From NCBI RefSeq assembly GCF_026802175.1, contig NZ_CP113797.1, positions 5,123,026-5,187,025 on the forward strand: DNA of 64,000 nucleotides, read 5' to 3'. Below are positions 1 to 8,345 of this stretch, piece after piece. The notes below the pieces were generated by a model. It saw only the letters and a program-made list of their open reading frames with translations. It was not told the origin of the DNA and did not search any database. A program made the translations under genes and the position numbers. Source of the stretch: Thermocoleostomius sinensis A174 (lineage in GTDB: Bacteria; Cyanobacteriota; Cyanobacteriia; Elainellales; Elainellaceae). Every line of letters begins with the position of its first letter. Position 1 is the stretch's first letter.

Positions 1-675
1 CGGAATTTGAATACCGTGACCGATGCGCATGAGATAGGGCAGTAATTCTGGGTAGCAGCCTGCGGTAGTTTCATACAAATGTCCGGTTGTATTCAATCCT
101 AGCGATCGAGCGTAACTGTAAAGGTGAATGTATTCATCGAGTCGTTCCCGATAGTGACCGTCTCCACCGGCAATATCAATCCCACAGACATACGGTTTCA
201 TTTGGGCGGCCAATTCCACGATCGCCTTATTCACTTCGTAGGGCAACCGGGAATGCATACAGAGAATTTGGCTAGTCACGATCGGATATTCGATCATCTG
301 GCTAGCCTTGCCCACGACTTCAACAATATCAGCCATGCGATCGATTCGTTCTAACTGACTTAGGTGGTCAGGTGTTCTGAGATAGGGGGTGTATCTTAGT
401 TCAAGGTAGGCAAGATTCTCAAAAACATAAGCTCCTCGCATTAACCGATAGATGAAATACGGAAGAGTCTCATCGGTTTGTACTTTTTCAACAAGGGTAT
501 GTAATTCAAGATATTCATCTAGGGTATTACGAGGGCGAGTGTAGAAATCCTCGAACGCTTCGTAATGGTCAAACGGTTGGGCCAAATCGGGTTGATTGCG
601 CTGAAAGTAGCGCCATAAAACTCTGGGTACAACAGACCCACCCAGATGCCGATGCAACTCTGCGTATAAAGCCAT
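1..675 (-). CDS. Adenosine deaminase-family protein, C-terminus cut by the window edge
   Basis: Reads leftward from an ATG at 675 and stays open for 225 codons to base 1, so the C-terminus is missing. Residues visible in order are an N-terminal ELHRHLGGS (the metal-binding HxH region, here HRH), a central GIDIAGGD, HLYETTAG (a variant of the family's THAGE segment) and RIGHGIQIP at the edge. These are hallmarks of the adenosine/AMP deaminase superfamily of zinc-dependent aminohydrolases, which deaminate purine nucleosides in the cytoplasm. The THAGE variation means substrate specificity cannot be set; an adenosine deaminase-like protein of other specificity is possible. The family call is secure, the substrate is not. 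Confidence 0.8.
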   Translation of the reverse strand, partial: MALYAELHRHLGGSVVPRVLWRYFQRNQPDLAQPFDHYEAFEDFYTRPRNTLDEYLELHTLVEKVQTDETLPYFIYRLMRGAYVFENLAYLELRYTPYLRTPDHLSQLERIDRMADIVEVVGKASQMIEYPIVTSQILCMHSRLPYEVNKAIVELAAQMKPYVCGIDIAGGDGHYRERLDEYIHLYSYARSLGLNTTGHLYETTAGCYPELLPYLMRIGHGIQIP

Positions 676-1283
676 AAGAACCTCGTTGATGTATTGTTTA
701 GCTGTTTATGCAGTGTGTCTATTTGTTAACAAGTCGTTACCAAGCATGCGTGAAACTGTCGAAAGACTTGTTAAGCCAATACTGATTGCGATCGTGGCTA
801 ACCCTGAACCATTGAACAAGTCAAAGCAGACGATCGGCTCGAAATAAGTAAAACAATAGGCACCCTGGGTACATACAGGATGACAACTAGCAGCTACTTC
901 GTTGAACTCTAAGCTTGTTCTTGGAGTTAACCCTAAAGGGTTGAAGCAGGTATTTAAGTTACTTAATATAACGACAATTGAAGGGAATGGACATCCACTA
1001 GCCAGGTGAGTTAGGAAGGAAAAGCGGTGATGCTTACGTCAAATTAGCTTTTGTTAAGATGTTGCCCTTTCGCCATGTCGATTGAAGTTCCTTCCCTAAA
1101 GTAGGAACTTTAGTGTAGTTCAGCGGTCTACAGAAAGGTAGCCGTAGTTGGCAGCACAGGGAATGACAGCATCTACCTCAACTTTGAGTCTATATGAGGG
1201 TTAACGTTAGATTTTCTACAGATCTAGTCAACAACATTGTGAATCATGCTTTAGCCCCCTTCATTGAATGAGACTTCAACGCT
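676..1283. other. 608-bp intergenic region with one hairpin
   Basis: No credible gene is seen. It lies between the divergently transcribed deaminase gene and the lipoprotein-like gene, so it should hold both promoters. The only structure noted is an inverted repeat, AAGTTCCT at 1085-1092 and AGGAACTT at 1103-1110 with a 10-base loop. No T-run follows it, so it is not a convincing terminator. Confidence 0.5.
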
Positions 1284-1718
1284 ATGCATTCCCCGCTTAT
1301 CCTTTCATCTATCGGTTTTGGAGTCATGGCAGTCATCGGGCTGCACAGTTGTGCTGTCCTCAAACCGCTTCCTTCGCCAACTGCGAATTCTCTAATTTCA
1401 CCCTCCTCCTCAACAATGACACCCTTGATGATCGAACCGCAGGCGATCGTGGCTTGCCCTAGAGAATTTCAAGGATGGTCGTTGGTGAGAAGTTTTGAAA
1501 CGGCGCACTATTTATTGGCGCTGTGTCAGCGGGGCGAGGCTATCTACTTAGTAGGGCAAGAAAAGAAAAAGGTAGAAGCGTTTATTACAGCCATGGCAAA
1601 AGTAGACGGGGAGAAGATTGTGGCAGAAGACGCGAAGCGGTTTTCCTATGAAATTCGCCAAGGTACGCTAACGGTTAAAAAAGCAGGCAACATCATTGTG
1701 CAAGAAGGAATTCAGTAG
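1284..1718 (+). CDS. Small secreted or lipoprotein-like protein of unknown function
   Basis: 144 codons. The first about 22 residues are hydrophobic and lead to LHSC, so Cys23 could be a lipidation site, although His at position -2 is unusual for a lipobox. A Ser/Thr/Pro-rich linker (about 28-48) precedes a compact mixed alpha/beta C-terminal half containing LVRSFETAHYLLALCQRGEA and a Lys-rich end. It is probably exported and anchored in the envelope. It lies 85 bp before tldD in the same direction, with no clear shared function. I do not recognise the family. Confidence 0.6.
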   Translation: MHSPLILSSIGFGVMAVIGLHSCAVLKPLPSPTANSLISPSSSTMTPLMIEPQAIVACPREFQGWSLVRSFETAHYLLALCQRGEAIYLVGQEKKKVEAFITAMAKVDGEKIVAEDAKRFSYEIRQGTLTVKKAGNIIVQEGIQ

Positions 1719-1803
1719 CCTCGTACCAGCTAGCTGATCGCTGAGACTCACGATAGACTGAATAAACCTGGCGTATCTGCCACTAGCTAAGAGGACTCAG
1801 CCC

Positions 1804-3189
1804 GTGGTTACATTCGTTTCGTTGCAGGATCGGTTGCTGGATACGATCGCCCCGTATCGCGATCGAGTAGATTACTTAGAGATTCGCCTGGAGCAAAGTG
1901 AATCTACACTAATTTCCTATCGAGGTGTGCACCTAGATGCGGTCGATCGCAGCTTTTCTCTCGTAGGTAATGCCCGTGCTTGTCACAACGGTGGCTGGAG
2001 CTTTGTTACCTTCAATGGGCTAACAGATTTAAAAGATCGCCTTGAAGATGCGATCGCTCAAGCTAAGCTGATTGGAAAAGAGACAACTCAGTTAGCGGAG
2101 ATCGCTCCAATTCAAGATTATGTAGCCGTAGAATTTGGTCGCGATCCGCGTGGCATTGCTCTTGACACAAAACGCCAATTAATCGAGCACTACAATCGTC
2201 TATTGGTAGAGTTCGATCCGCGCATTCAAACTACGATGACCAGCTACAGCGATCGGTTCAAAACCACCTATTTTGCTAACTCGCTGGGAACCTGCATTGC
2301 CCAAGAACGGCTGGACGTGTCGGGGCGCTTTGGCGTAGTGGCCAAGGGGGCAGACGGGCTGGTGCGGCAAGGGTTTGAGTCGGTGCATTCGCGATCGGAC
2401 TATGCCGCTTTAGAAGGATTAGAGGCTCAGGTTGTCCAGGCGGCCGATCGGGCAGTGCGGCAGCTAGATGCGAAACCAGTGAAAGGCGGTCAGTATACAG
2501 TGATTCTCGATCCGTATCTGACAGGTGTTTTTATCCATGAAGCCTTTGGGCATTTGTCAGAAGCAGATTTTGTTTACGAAAACCCACGCATGCAAGAGTT
2601 GCTGGTGCTGGGTAAACCGATGGCAATTCCGCAACTGAACGTGGTTGACGATGGCACAATACCGGATCTGCCTGGTTCCCTCAAATATGACGACGAGGGC
2701 GTACCGACGCAGCGCAAGTATTTGATCAAGGACGGAATTTTGACGCAACGGCTGCACAGTCGCGAAACCGCCGGAAAAATGCAGGAAGCTCCAACTGGTA
2801 ACGCTCGCGCTATCAGTGCCATGCACCCACCGATCGTTCGTATGACCAATACGGGTATTGAAGCAGGAGACGCCACGTTTGAAGACATGATTCGTGATAT
2901 TGCAGAAGGGGTATATGCTGTGCGAATGCTGGGTGGGCAAACTAATGGGGAAATGTTCACGTTCTCTGCGGCTGAAGGCTACATGATTCGTGATGGCAAG
3001 CTGGCAGAACCTGTGAGTGATGTGACATTGACAGGAAACGTGTTTCAAACCCTCAAGGATATTGAGGCGATCGGCAATGATTCGGTTTACAAAAGCGGTG
3101 GTTGTGGCAAAGGCGGTCAATCTCCGTTGCCCGTGAGTACAGGCGGACCCCATGTACGTATCAACAATGTTGTGGTTGGTGGCCGGTAA
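1804..3189 (+). CDS. tldD: TldD-type metalloprotease
   Basis: 461 codons, normal for TldD. The diagnostic HExxxH metal-binding motif is HEAFGH at residues 245-250, followed by LSEAD. The C-terminus carries the Gly-rich KSGGCGKGGQSP and a short beta stretch typical of the family. TldD acts with PmbA/TldE in the cytoplasm as a zinc peptidase on unfolded peptides, classically maturing microcins and CcdA. No pmbA is visible here. The start used is GTG at 1804 with GAGG about 9 bases upstream, because no ATG fits the conserved N-terminus. The gene ends just before a heptamer-repeat tract. Confidence 0.93.
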   Translation: MVTFVSLQDRLLDTIAPYRDRVDYLEIRLEQSESTLISYRGVHLDAVDRSFSLVGNARACHNGGWSFVTFNGLTDLKDRLEDAIAQAKLIGKETTQLAEIAPIQDYVAVEFGRDPRGIALDTKRQLIEHYNRLLVEFDPRIQTTMTSYSDRFKTTYFANSLGTCIAQERLDVSGRFGVVAKGADGLVRQGFESVHSRSDYAALEGLEAQVVQAADRAVRQLDAKPVKGGQYTVILDPYLTGVFIHEAFGHLSEADFVYENPRMQELLVLGKPMAIPQLNVVDDGTIPDLPGSLKYDDEGVPTQRKYLIKDGILTQRLHSRETAGKMQEAPTGNARAISAMHPPIVRMTNTGIEAGDATFEDMIRDIAEGVYAVRMLGGQTNGEMFTFSAAEGYMIRDGKLAEPVSDVTLTGNVFQTLKDIEAIGNDSVYKSGGCGKGGQSPLPVSTGGPHVRINNVVVGGR

Positions 3190-3193
3190 TTGG

Positions 3194-3228
3194 GAGTTGA
3201 GAGTCGGGAGTCGGGAGTCGGGAATTAG
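3194..3228. repeat. Tandem heptamer repeat (GAGTCGG)
   Basis: Three exact GAGTCGG units at 3201-3221 are flanked by degenerate units GAGTTGA (3194-3200) and GAATTAG (3222-3228). This is a short tandemly repeated sequence of the kind found between cyanobacterial genes. It sits between tldD and the methyltransferase gene, and closely related sequence occurs inside cobN. Confidence 0.85.
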
Positions 3229-3231
3229 GGG

Positions 3232-3765
3232 TTGGAGGTGAACCGAACAGCTAAAGGACGATCGATCGATCGCTACAAATACCACAGTCTACCGCGCCAT
3301 TCATTGATTGTCTGTGCCACTCTAGTGCAGAATGCCGCAAATTTAGGTGGACTGTGCCGCACTTGCGAAGCGTTCCGTCTGGAAGCATTGGTAATAGCAA
3401 ATTTAGCAATAACCCAAACTCCAGCCTTTCGCAATGTAGCTGCATCAGCGGATCGGTGGCAGCCGCTCGTCGCTTGTTCAGTTGAGGGGTTGACCGATTG
3501 GTTAGACCAAAAACATCAAGCAGGATACCGTTTAATTGGGCTGCACGTTGATGCTAATGCTATTTCGCTCACCAAGTTTGCCTTTCCTCGCCGATCGGTG
3601 CTGGTATTGGGGCAAGAGTTAACTGGAATTCCCCAATCGGTGCTTCGTTTCTGTCATGACAGTGTCAAAATTCCCCAGTCAGGATTGGTCGAGTCACTGA
3701 ATGTGCAAACAGCGGCAGCGATCGCCATGTACGAATATGGGCGGCAACACGCCGGACACTCTTAG
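3232..3765 (+). CDS. SpoU/TrmH-family RNA 2'-O-methyltransferase
   Basis: 177 codons. The three SpoU motifs are in order: NAANLGGLCRTCEAF (motif 1, with the Asn and Arg), LVLGQELTGIP (motif 2) and IPQSGLVESLNVQTAAAIA (motif 3, the trefoil-knot AdoMet site). The family transfers a methyl group to ribose 2'-OH of tRNA or rRNA; the target base cannot be told from sequence. The start is uncertain: TTG at 3232 or GTG at 3238, both next to a GGAGG. The 3' end overlaps the convergent ABC transporter gene by 4 bp. Confidence 0.88.
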   Translation: MEVNRTAKGRSIDRYKYHSLPRHSLIVCATLVQNAANLGGLCRTCEAFRLEALVIANLAITQTPAFRNVAASADRWQPLVACSVEGLTDWLDQKHQAGYRLIGLHVDANAISLTKFAFPRRSVLVLGQELTGIPQSVLRFCHDSVKIPQSGLVESLNVQTAAAIAMYEYGRQHAGHS

Positions 3766-5513
3766 CTAGCTTGATACTGCTCTAGGGTATGTTTTTCCCA
3801 CAGCGATCGATACAGACCTGGTTGCTCAATCAGTTCAGCATGAGTTCCCGACTGAACAATCTTTCCCTGATCTAACACCAAAATTCGATCGGCAGTGGCA
3901 GCAGCAGAAAGTTGATGCGAGATGAAAATCACGGTTTTGCGACGGGTTCCTTCTGATAAGTTGCGCAAAATTTCAGTGGCCGTTTGGTTGTCTACGCTAG
4001 ACAGGGCATCGTCCAAGATCAGCACGGGGGCGTCCACTAGCAACGCTCTCGATAACGCTGTGCGTTGCCGCTGGCCACCGGACAAGGTGATTCCCCGCTC
4101 GCCCACGATCGTTTTGTATTGTTGGGGAAAATTCAAAATTTCTGGATGAATTTGTGCTTGTTTGGCGGCATATTCGACTTCGGGCTGTTCGCTAAACGGC
4201 TCGCCATAGCGAATGTTGTTTTTGATGGTGGTGCTAAACAGAAAACTTTCCTGCGGCACGTAGGCGATCGCTCCTCTTAAATCCTTGAGGCGAATCTTGG
4301 TGATATCCTGTCCATCTAAAAATAGTTGTCCTGGTGCTACATCAAGCAAACGCGGCAACAGATTGGCCAACGTGGATTTTCCGGAACCGATCGGCCCCAC
4401 TACAGCCACCGTTTCGCCTGGTTCAATGGAAAAACTGAGGCGATCGAGGGCCGGAGTTTGGGCATCGGGATAGGTGTAAGTGAGATGATGAGCACACACC
4501 CAGCCCCGCACCTCCGATTTAGGCAAAACAATGGCATCAGGTTCGTCTTTAATTTGCGGCTCAGTAGACAAAATTCCTTCCAAGCGATCGACGCTGACCT
4601 CTCCACGCTGATAAGCCGTAATAGTGAACCCTAGTAAAGCCGTAGGAAACACAAGTCGTTCAGCAAACAGCAGCAATGCTACGAAATCCCCAACGCTGAG
4701 AGTATTATTGGCGATTGATCCGGTACCCAGTGCTAGGATTGCTAATTGGCTAATGCTAGCTAGCCCCCGCAACAGGGGAAACAGCGTATTCTGGGTTTTA
4801 GACAGTAGCAGATTGGCCTTCAATAATTGCTGGTTCAGTTGTCGAAAGGCGCGTCGTTCATTCTGTTCTTGTGCATAGATTTTGATCAGCGCCATGCCAC
4901 TCATGTCTTCTTGAATCAGATCGCTGAGGTTAGCGGTTTCCTGCTGCACCTGTAATTGCTGGTTACGTAAGCGCCGACTGAATAGCTGCACCAGAATCAG
5001 AATGCAAGGATAAACGGCCAGCGCCACTAGGGTTAAGCGAACGCTAATGCGCAACATGGCAGGAAGTGTCAGGGTATAGGCAAACACCATGTTGGCCAAA
5101 CTGAGGATGGCAAAGCCCATTAACCGCCGGATATTATCGACATCACTGGTGGCACGACTAATTAGATCGCCTGGTGTATTGGTGCTGAAGTAGTTTGGTT
5201 CTAGGGTCAACAAATGCTTAAAAATCTTCTGCTTTAAATCAAACTCCACCTGTCGTCCCACTCCAAACAGCAGCACACGCGATGCCATCCGTACCACCCA
5301 CATCACCGAAGACAGCCCCAGAATCAAAAGTGCATAAAACACAACCCGATCGAGGCTGAAGGTGGATTGCAGTTCGTCTAATCCATCTCGAATCAAGAGC
5401 GGAATATAAACCCCGATCGCATTGACAATGAATAGCGAAAAAATTCCCATTGCCGCTGGACGCCAATGGGGACGTAGGTAGCTGCCAAGTTTTCTTAAGC
5501 GAGAGTAAGCCAT
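3762..5513 (-). CDS. ABC exporter, fused permease and ATPase (MsbA/MdlB type)
   Basis: 583 codons, the standard half-transporter length. The N-terminal ~310 residues carry about six membrane helices, including the ISRATSDVDNIRR coupling region. The ATPase domain follows with Walker A VVGPIGSGKSTL, the signature LSGGQRQR, Walker B VLILDDALSSVD and the switch His in ISHQLSA. It would work as a homodimer or heterodimer in the cytoplasmic membrane exporting lipids, peptides or drugs; the substrate is not predictable. The gene is monocistronic by spacing, converging on the methyltransferase gene, with a DUF218 gene upstream in the same direction. Confidence 0.92.
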   Translation of the reverse strand: MAYSRLRKLGSYLRPHWRPAAMGIFSLFIVNAIGVYIPLLIRDGLDELQSTFSLDRVVFYALLILGLSSVMWVVRMASRVLLFGVGRQVEFDLKQKIFKHLLTLEPNYFSTNTPGDLISRATSDVDNIRRLMGFAILSLANMVFAYTLTLPAMLRISVRLTLVALAVYPCILILVQLFSRRLRNQQLQVQQETANLSDLIQEDMSGMALIKIYAQEQNERRAFRQLNQQLLKANLLLSKTQNTLFPLLRGLASISQLAILALGTGSIANNTLSVGDFVALLLFAERLVFPTALLGFTITAYQRGEVSVDRLEGILSTEPQIKDEPDAIVLPKSEVRGWVCAHHLTYTYPDAQTPALDRLSFSIEPGETVAVVGPIGSGKSTLANLLPRLLDVAPGQLFLDGQDITKIRLKDLRGAIAYVPQESFLFSTTIKNNIRYGEPFSEQPEVEYAAKQAQIHPEILNFPQQYKTIVGERGITLSGGQRQRTALSRALLVDAPVLILDDALSSVDNQTATEILRNLSEGTRRKTVIFISHQLSAAATADRILVLDQGKIVQSGTHAELIEQPGLYRSLWEKHTLEQYQAS

Positions 5514-5612
5514 CGTGAGGAGAGGGAATGAGAGAGTGGTGAGGGAAAGGCTAAAGGCTGAATGAATCGTCTTATTCCTCCTGTCCTTTATCTTTCTCTT
5601 TAGTCCTCAAGC

Positions 5613-6719
5613 TTACACACTCAACGGATCTTGTAACCACCCCCGCATGAAGTAGTAAAGCCAGGCAAAATATTCGTCGATGACCCGAGTGGTAATGGTC
5701 AAGGCTTCGGCATTGGGAATGAGATCGGTGATGGCAGCCAGCCGCAACCCTCCCTGAAGTTGGAATACATAAAAATCAGTGGGACGGGCGGTTACATCAA
5801 AAGCTAGGTTGTGGAAGGTGGAAACGGCTCGTCGCAGCGTTAAAGCAGGTGTGACGAGAATAACTGGGATGACGGTACTGGCTCGGGGGCTACTGGAGCG
5901 TAAGCGGCGCACGTCTCCATTGCATACTGCAAAAATTTCACATTCGTCTACGGCTCCCGGTCCCAAAAGCAGGCGGCGGACTGCGATCGCACTACTACGG
6001 GGATCAAAGCCTTCATTATCTACACGAATTTGTTCAGCAGGAATTCCCAATCGTCCCAGATATGCATTAATCGCCTGAGCAGACGTAACGCCCGGTTGCG
6101 CTAGGATGGCTTGCGGCCCAGCACTGACAATGATTAAGGGCGCACTTCCTCGAGTCGCTTGTTCGCTATAAAGCTGAGCCGCAAAGTTGAGCCGCGATTC
6201 TAAAGACACACTCAGCCCATTCACCGTATTACTGAGTTGAGTGCGGACCCGATAGGCCGGATCGGTGGGTAGGGTTCCATCCCCTAATACAACGATCGCC
6301 TGCACACTTCCGGCTGGGCGTTGACCTATTTCCAGTGCCGTTCGTTGTTCGGTTTGGGCCGTCAGTAAGTAGGCCGTCAGCGGCAAGCTGGTGAGAAACA
6401 AAATGAGAAAAGCAGACGTGACTTGCGGCACGCCAATTGTAGCTTTCGCTTTTCCACCAAATATTGGATAAGTGCGGCTGAGGGCGTAGCCTAGCAACAG
6501 CAAAGACAATCCCAACGGTCGCAGCGGAAAGGAAATAATGCCCCAGAGAATGCCAGCCGTGCGGTTATCGGGGGTAAAAAATACTGACGCCAGCACAAAT
6601 AGCAGCACCAGTAGACCTAACCAGGTGAGGTAAAAGCGTGGAACCAGATTCCACAGAACGAATCGAATCAAAAAGAAAATTCCAATCAGAAGTAGGATCT
6701 GAGTGATTAATTCAGGCAT
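5613..6719 (-). CDS. DUF218 (YdcF/SanA-type) membrane protein
   Basis: 368 codons. About four hydrophobic helices occupy residues 1-125, and a soluble alpha/beta domain follows, starting at AIVVLGDG and containing ESRLNFAAQLY and NEGFDPRSSAIAVRRLL. This arrangement fits DUF218 proteins such as YdcF, ElyC and SanA, which are linked to envelope and lipid-carrier homeostasis. The biochemical reaction is unknown. It is 99 bp upstream of the ABC exporter and in the same direction, so co-transcription is possible. Confidence 0.82.
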   Translation of the reverse strand: MPELITQILLLIGIFFLIRFVLWNLVPRFYLTWLGLLVLLFVLASVFFTPDNRTAGILWGIISFPLRPLGLSLLLLGYALSRTYPIFGGKAKATIGVPQVTSAFLILFLTSLPLTAYLLTAQTEQRTALEIGQRPAGSVQAIVVLGDGTLPTDPAYRVRTQLSNTVNGLSVSLESRLNFAAQLYSEQATRGSAPLIIVSAGPQAILAQPGVTSAQAINAYLGRLGIPAEQIRVDNEGFDPRSSAIAVRRLLLGPGAVDECEIFAVCNGDVRRLRSSSPRASTVIPVILVTPALTLRRAVSTFHNLAFDVTARPTDFYVFQLQGGLRLAAITDLIPNAEALTITTRVIDEYFAWLYYFMRGWLQDPLSV

Positions 6720-7059
6720 TCCAGTCTCTCCTTACACTGCCCCAATGGATTCGTTTGCTCAGCATGGCATTCTAGAAACACAAACCTGTTTAACTCTAAT
6801 CAAAGACTGAAGAAAGCAATCACCGATCGGAAAAATTTTTTAGGAAATTTTGATAACGGTTAACCTGGACGCAGTTGCCCCTTAGCAAACCAGTGCTCAA
6901 GCCCGCCCTTCAACGTCTGATTACAAAAAAGCAAAAAGGGCGGAGAGCCGCCCTTCTAAATGAGTGAATTGATGAGGTGACAGTGATTCGGTGACAATCG
7001 CCTCAGGCTGCTCAACCCAAAATGCACTCCCCTATACGTTTGTACAAATGAGATCAAGA
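6720..7059. other. Intergenic region containing one terminator
   Basis: 340 bp upstream of the DUF218 gene and downstream of the sugar transferase gene. Apart from the terminator listed separately, no gene or strong motif is seen. Confidence 0.5.
6936..6955 (-). terminator. Rho-independent terminator of the sugar transferase gene
   Basis: A perfect 8-bp stem, AAGGGCGG and CCGCCCTT, with an AGAG loop. Read on the minus strand it is followed by a T-run, and it lies about 100 bp past the stop of the sugar transferase gene. Confidence 0.85.
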
Positions 7060-7758
7060 TCAGTAAGCTCCAGAGCGCGTCACGATGATAGCGATCGTCT
7101 TGAAAATGATCTCCAGATCATACAAGGGCGACCAGCGATGTTGGTAGCGTAGATCTAGATTGACAATTTCCTCAAAGTCCTTAATGGCAGAGCGTCCATA
7201 CACTTGCCACTCGCCGGTTAAGCCTGGTTTCACATTCAACCGTTTCCAGTGATGCGCGCTATAACGGCTGACCTCATCATGGGTTGGGGGACGAGTGCCT
7301 ACCAAACTCATGTGCCCCAGCAACACATTCCAAAATTGCGGAAATTCATCCAGGCTGGTTTTGCGTAAAAACCGCCCTACGCGAGTAATTCTTGGATCAT
7401 TTTTATTTTTAAAGATTAGCCCTTTGGCTTCGTTGGGAACCGTTGCTTTCAGTTCATCCGCATTCTGTACCATCGATCGAAATTTACGTAGGATAAACCG
7501 TTGTCCGCGCAGGCCATATCGTTCTTGCCGATAAAAAATAGGCCCGGGGCTATCCAGCTTAATCAGGAGGGCTAACGGAACAAAAATCACCGCAAAAATA
7601 GCTAGTCCAATTAACGCACCAATGATGTCGAGCAATCGTTTAAAGACGGACGAAGTAGATGGGTGAGGCACCTCTGACAGGAAAATAGAGGAGGTATCTG
7701 CGCTGCCCGTCGTATCAGAGACGAGGTAGTCAGTCATTGTATGAACAGCCTGTATCAC
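7060..7758 (-). CDS. Bacterial sugar transferase (priming glycosyl-1-phosphate transferase)
   Basis: 232 codons, the short single-domain form of the PF02397 family. A membrane segment at about 41-67 (RLLDIIGALIGLAIF) is followed by PGPIFYRQERYG, the catalytic-core RKFRSM, TRVGRFLRKTSLDEFPQ, MSLVGTRPP and PGLTGEWQVYGRS. These enzymes move a sugar-1-phosphate from a nucleotide sugar to undecaprenyl phosphate at the cytoplasmic membrane, starting exopolysaccharide or O-antigen synthesis. The sugar cannot be named. The start could be the internal ATG at 7737. It has its own terminator. Confidence 0.9.
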   Translation of the reverse strand: MIQAVHTMTDYLVSDTTGSADTSSIFLSEVPHPSTSSVFKRLLDIIGALIGLAIFAVIFVPLALLIKLDSPGPIFYRQERYGLRGQRFILRKFRSMVQNADELKATVPNEAKGLIFKNKNDPRITRVGRFLRKTSLDEFPQFWNVLLGHMSLVGTRPPTHDEVSRYSAHHWKRLNVKPGLTGEWQVYGRSAIKDFEEIVNLDLRYQHRWSPLYDLEIIFKTIAIIVTRSGAY

Positions 7759-8345
7759 AGAATTAGAGAGTGGGCTTAGGTATTGCTACAGGGACTATAC
7801 AACGGGAGTCCGAGCGTAACCAATCAGAAGACGACAGCCTTTGCCAAAACTTTGCACCATTTCGGAAAGAATCCCTTATCTTCATAGAAGCTTCACAAAT
7901 TCAATTTGAAGTTTCTTGAGGAAATTACCGAAATATGAAATAACTGTTGCAATTTATCGCACGCAACTACATCGCAACTTACGGAAGCGGCGATCGGACG
8001 TAACTCAATTCAAACTCACCGATAGCAATCTTCGAGAATGTTTTCTAACGATGTACCACGCTAGACAAATTGAACAACATGCACACAGCGGTGTGGTTCG
8101 ACACGCTTCATCAAAACTTTAAAATAAACCACCCTAACATCAAGAAACAGCACTCGATGCTAATGCTGTTCTGTGCCAACTACGCCGATACTGAACTCAA
8201 ATTTCCTACCATTCCACCTGTCCTCCGGATCAAATGGTAAGAAGTCAGAGACTATGAGTTGAACTTGCGTTGAAGTTTACGCAATGATTTTGACCGACTG
8301 TGAGAGGATGGGAAGACTCCATCTGAAGCCTAACCTGCCCCTGCT
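7759..8345. other. 587-bp intergenic region, nothing clear
   Basis: Lies between the divergent sugar transferase and cobN genes and should hold both promoters. A short open frame at 7916-8122 has no family features and no ribosome binding site, so it is not called. Confidence 0.5.

Noticed and set aside
2557-3285. 242-codon antisense frame opposite tldD
   Set aside because: It overlaps a gene with clear metalloprotease motifs and shows no family features itself.
7916-8122. 68-codon frame upstream of cobN
   Set aside because: No ribosome binding site, no motif, composition unlike neighbouring genes.
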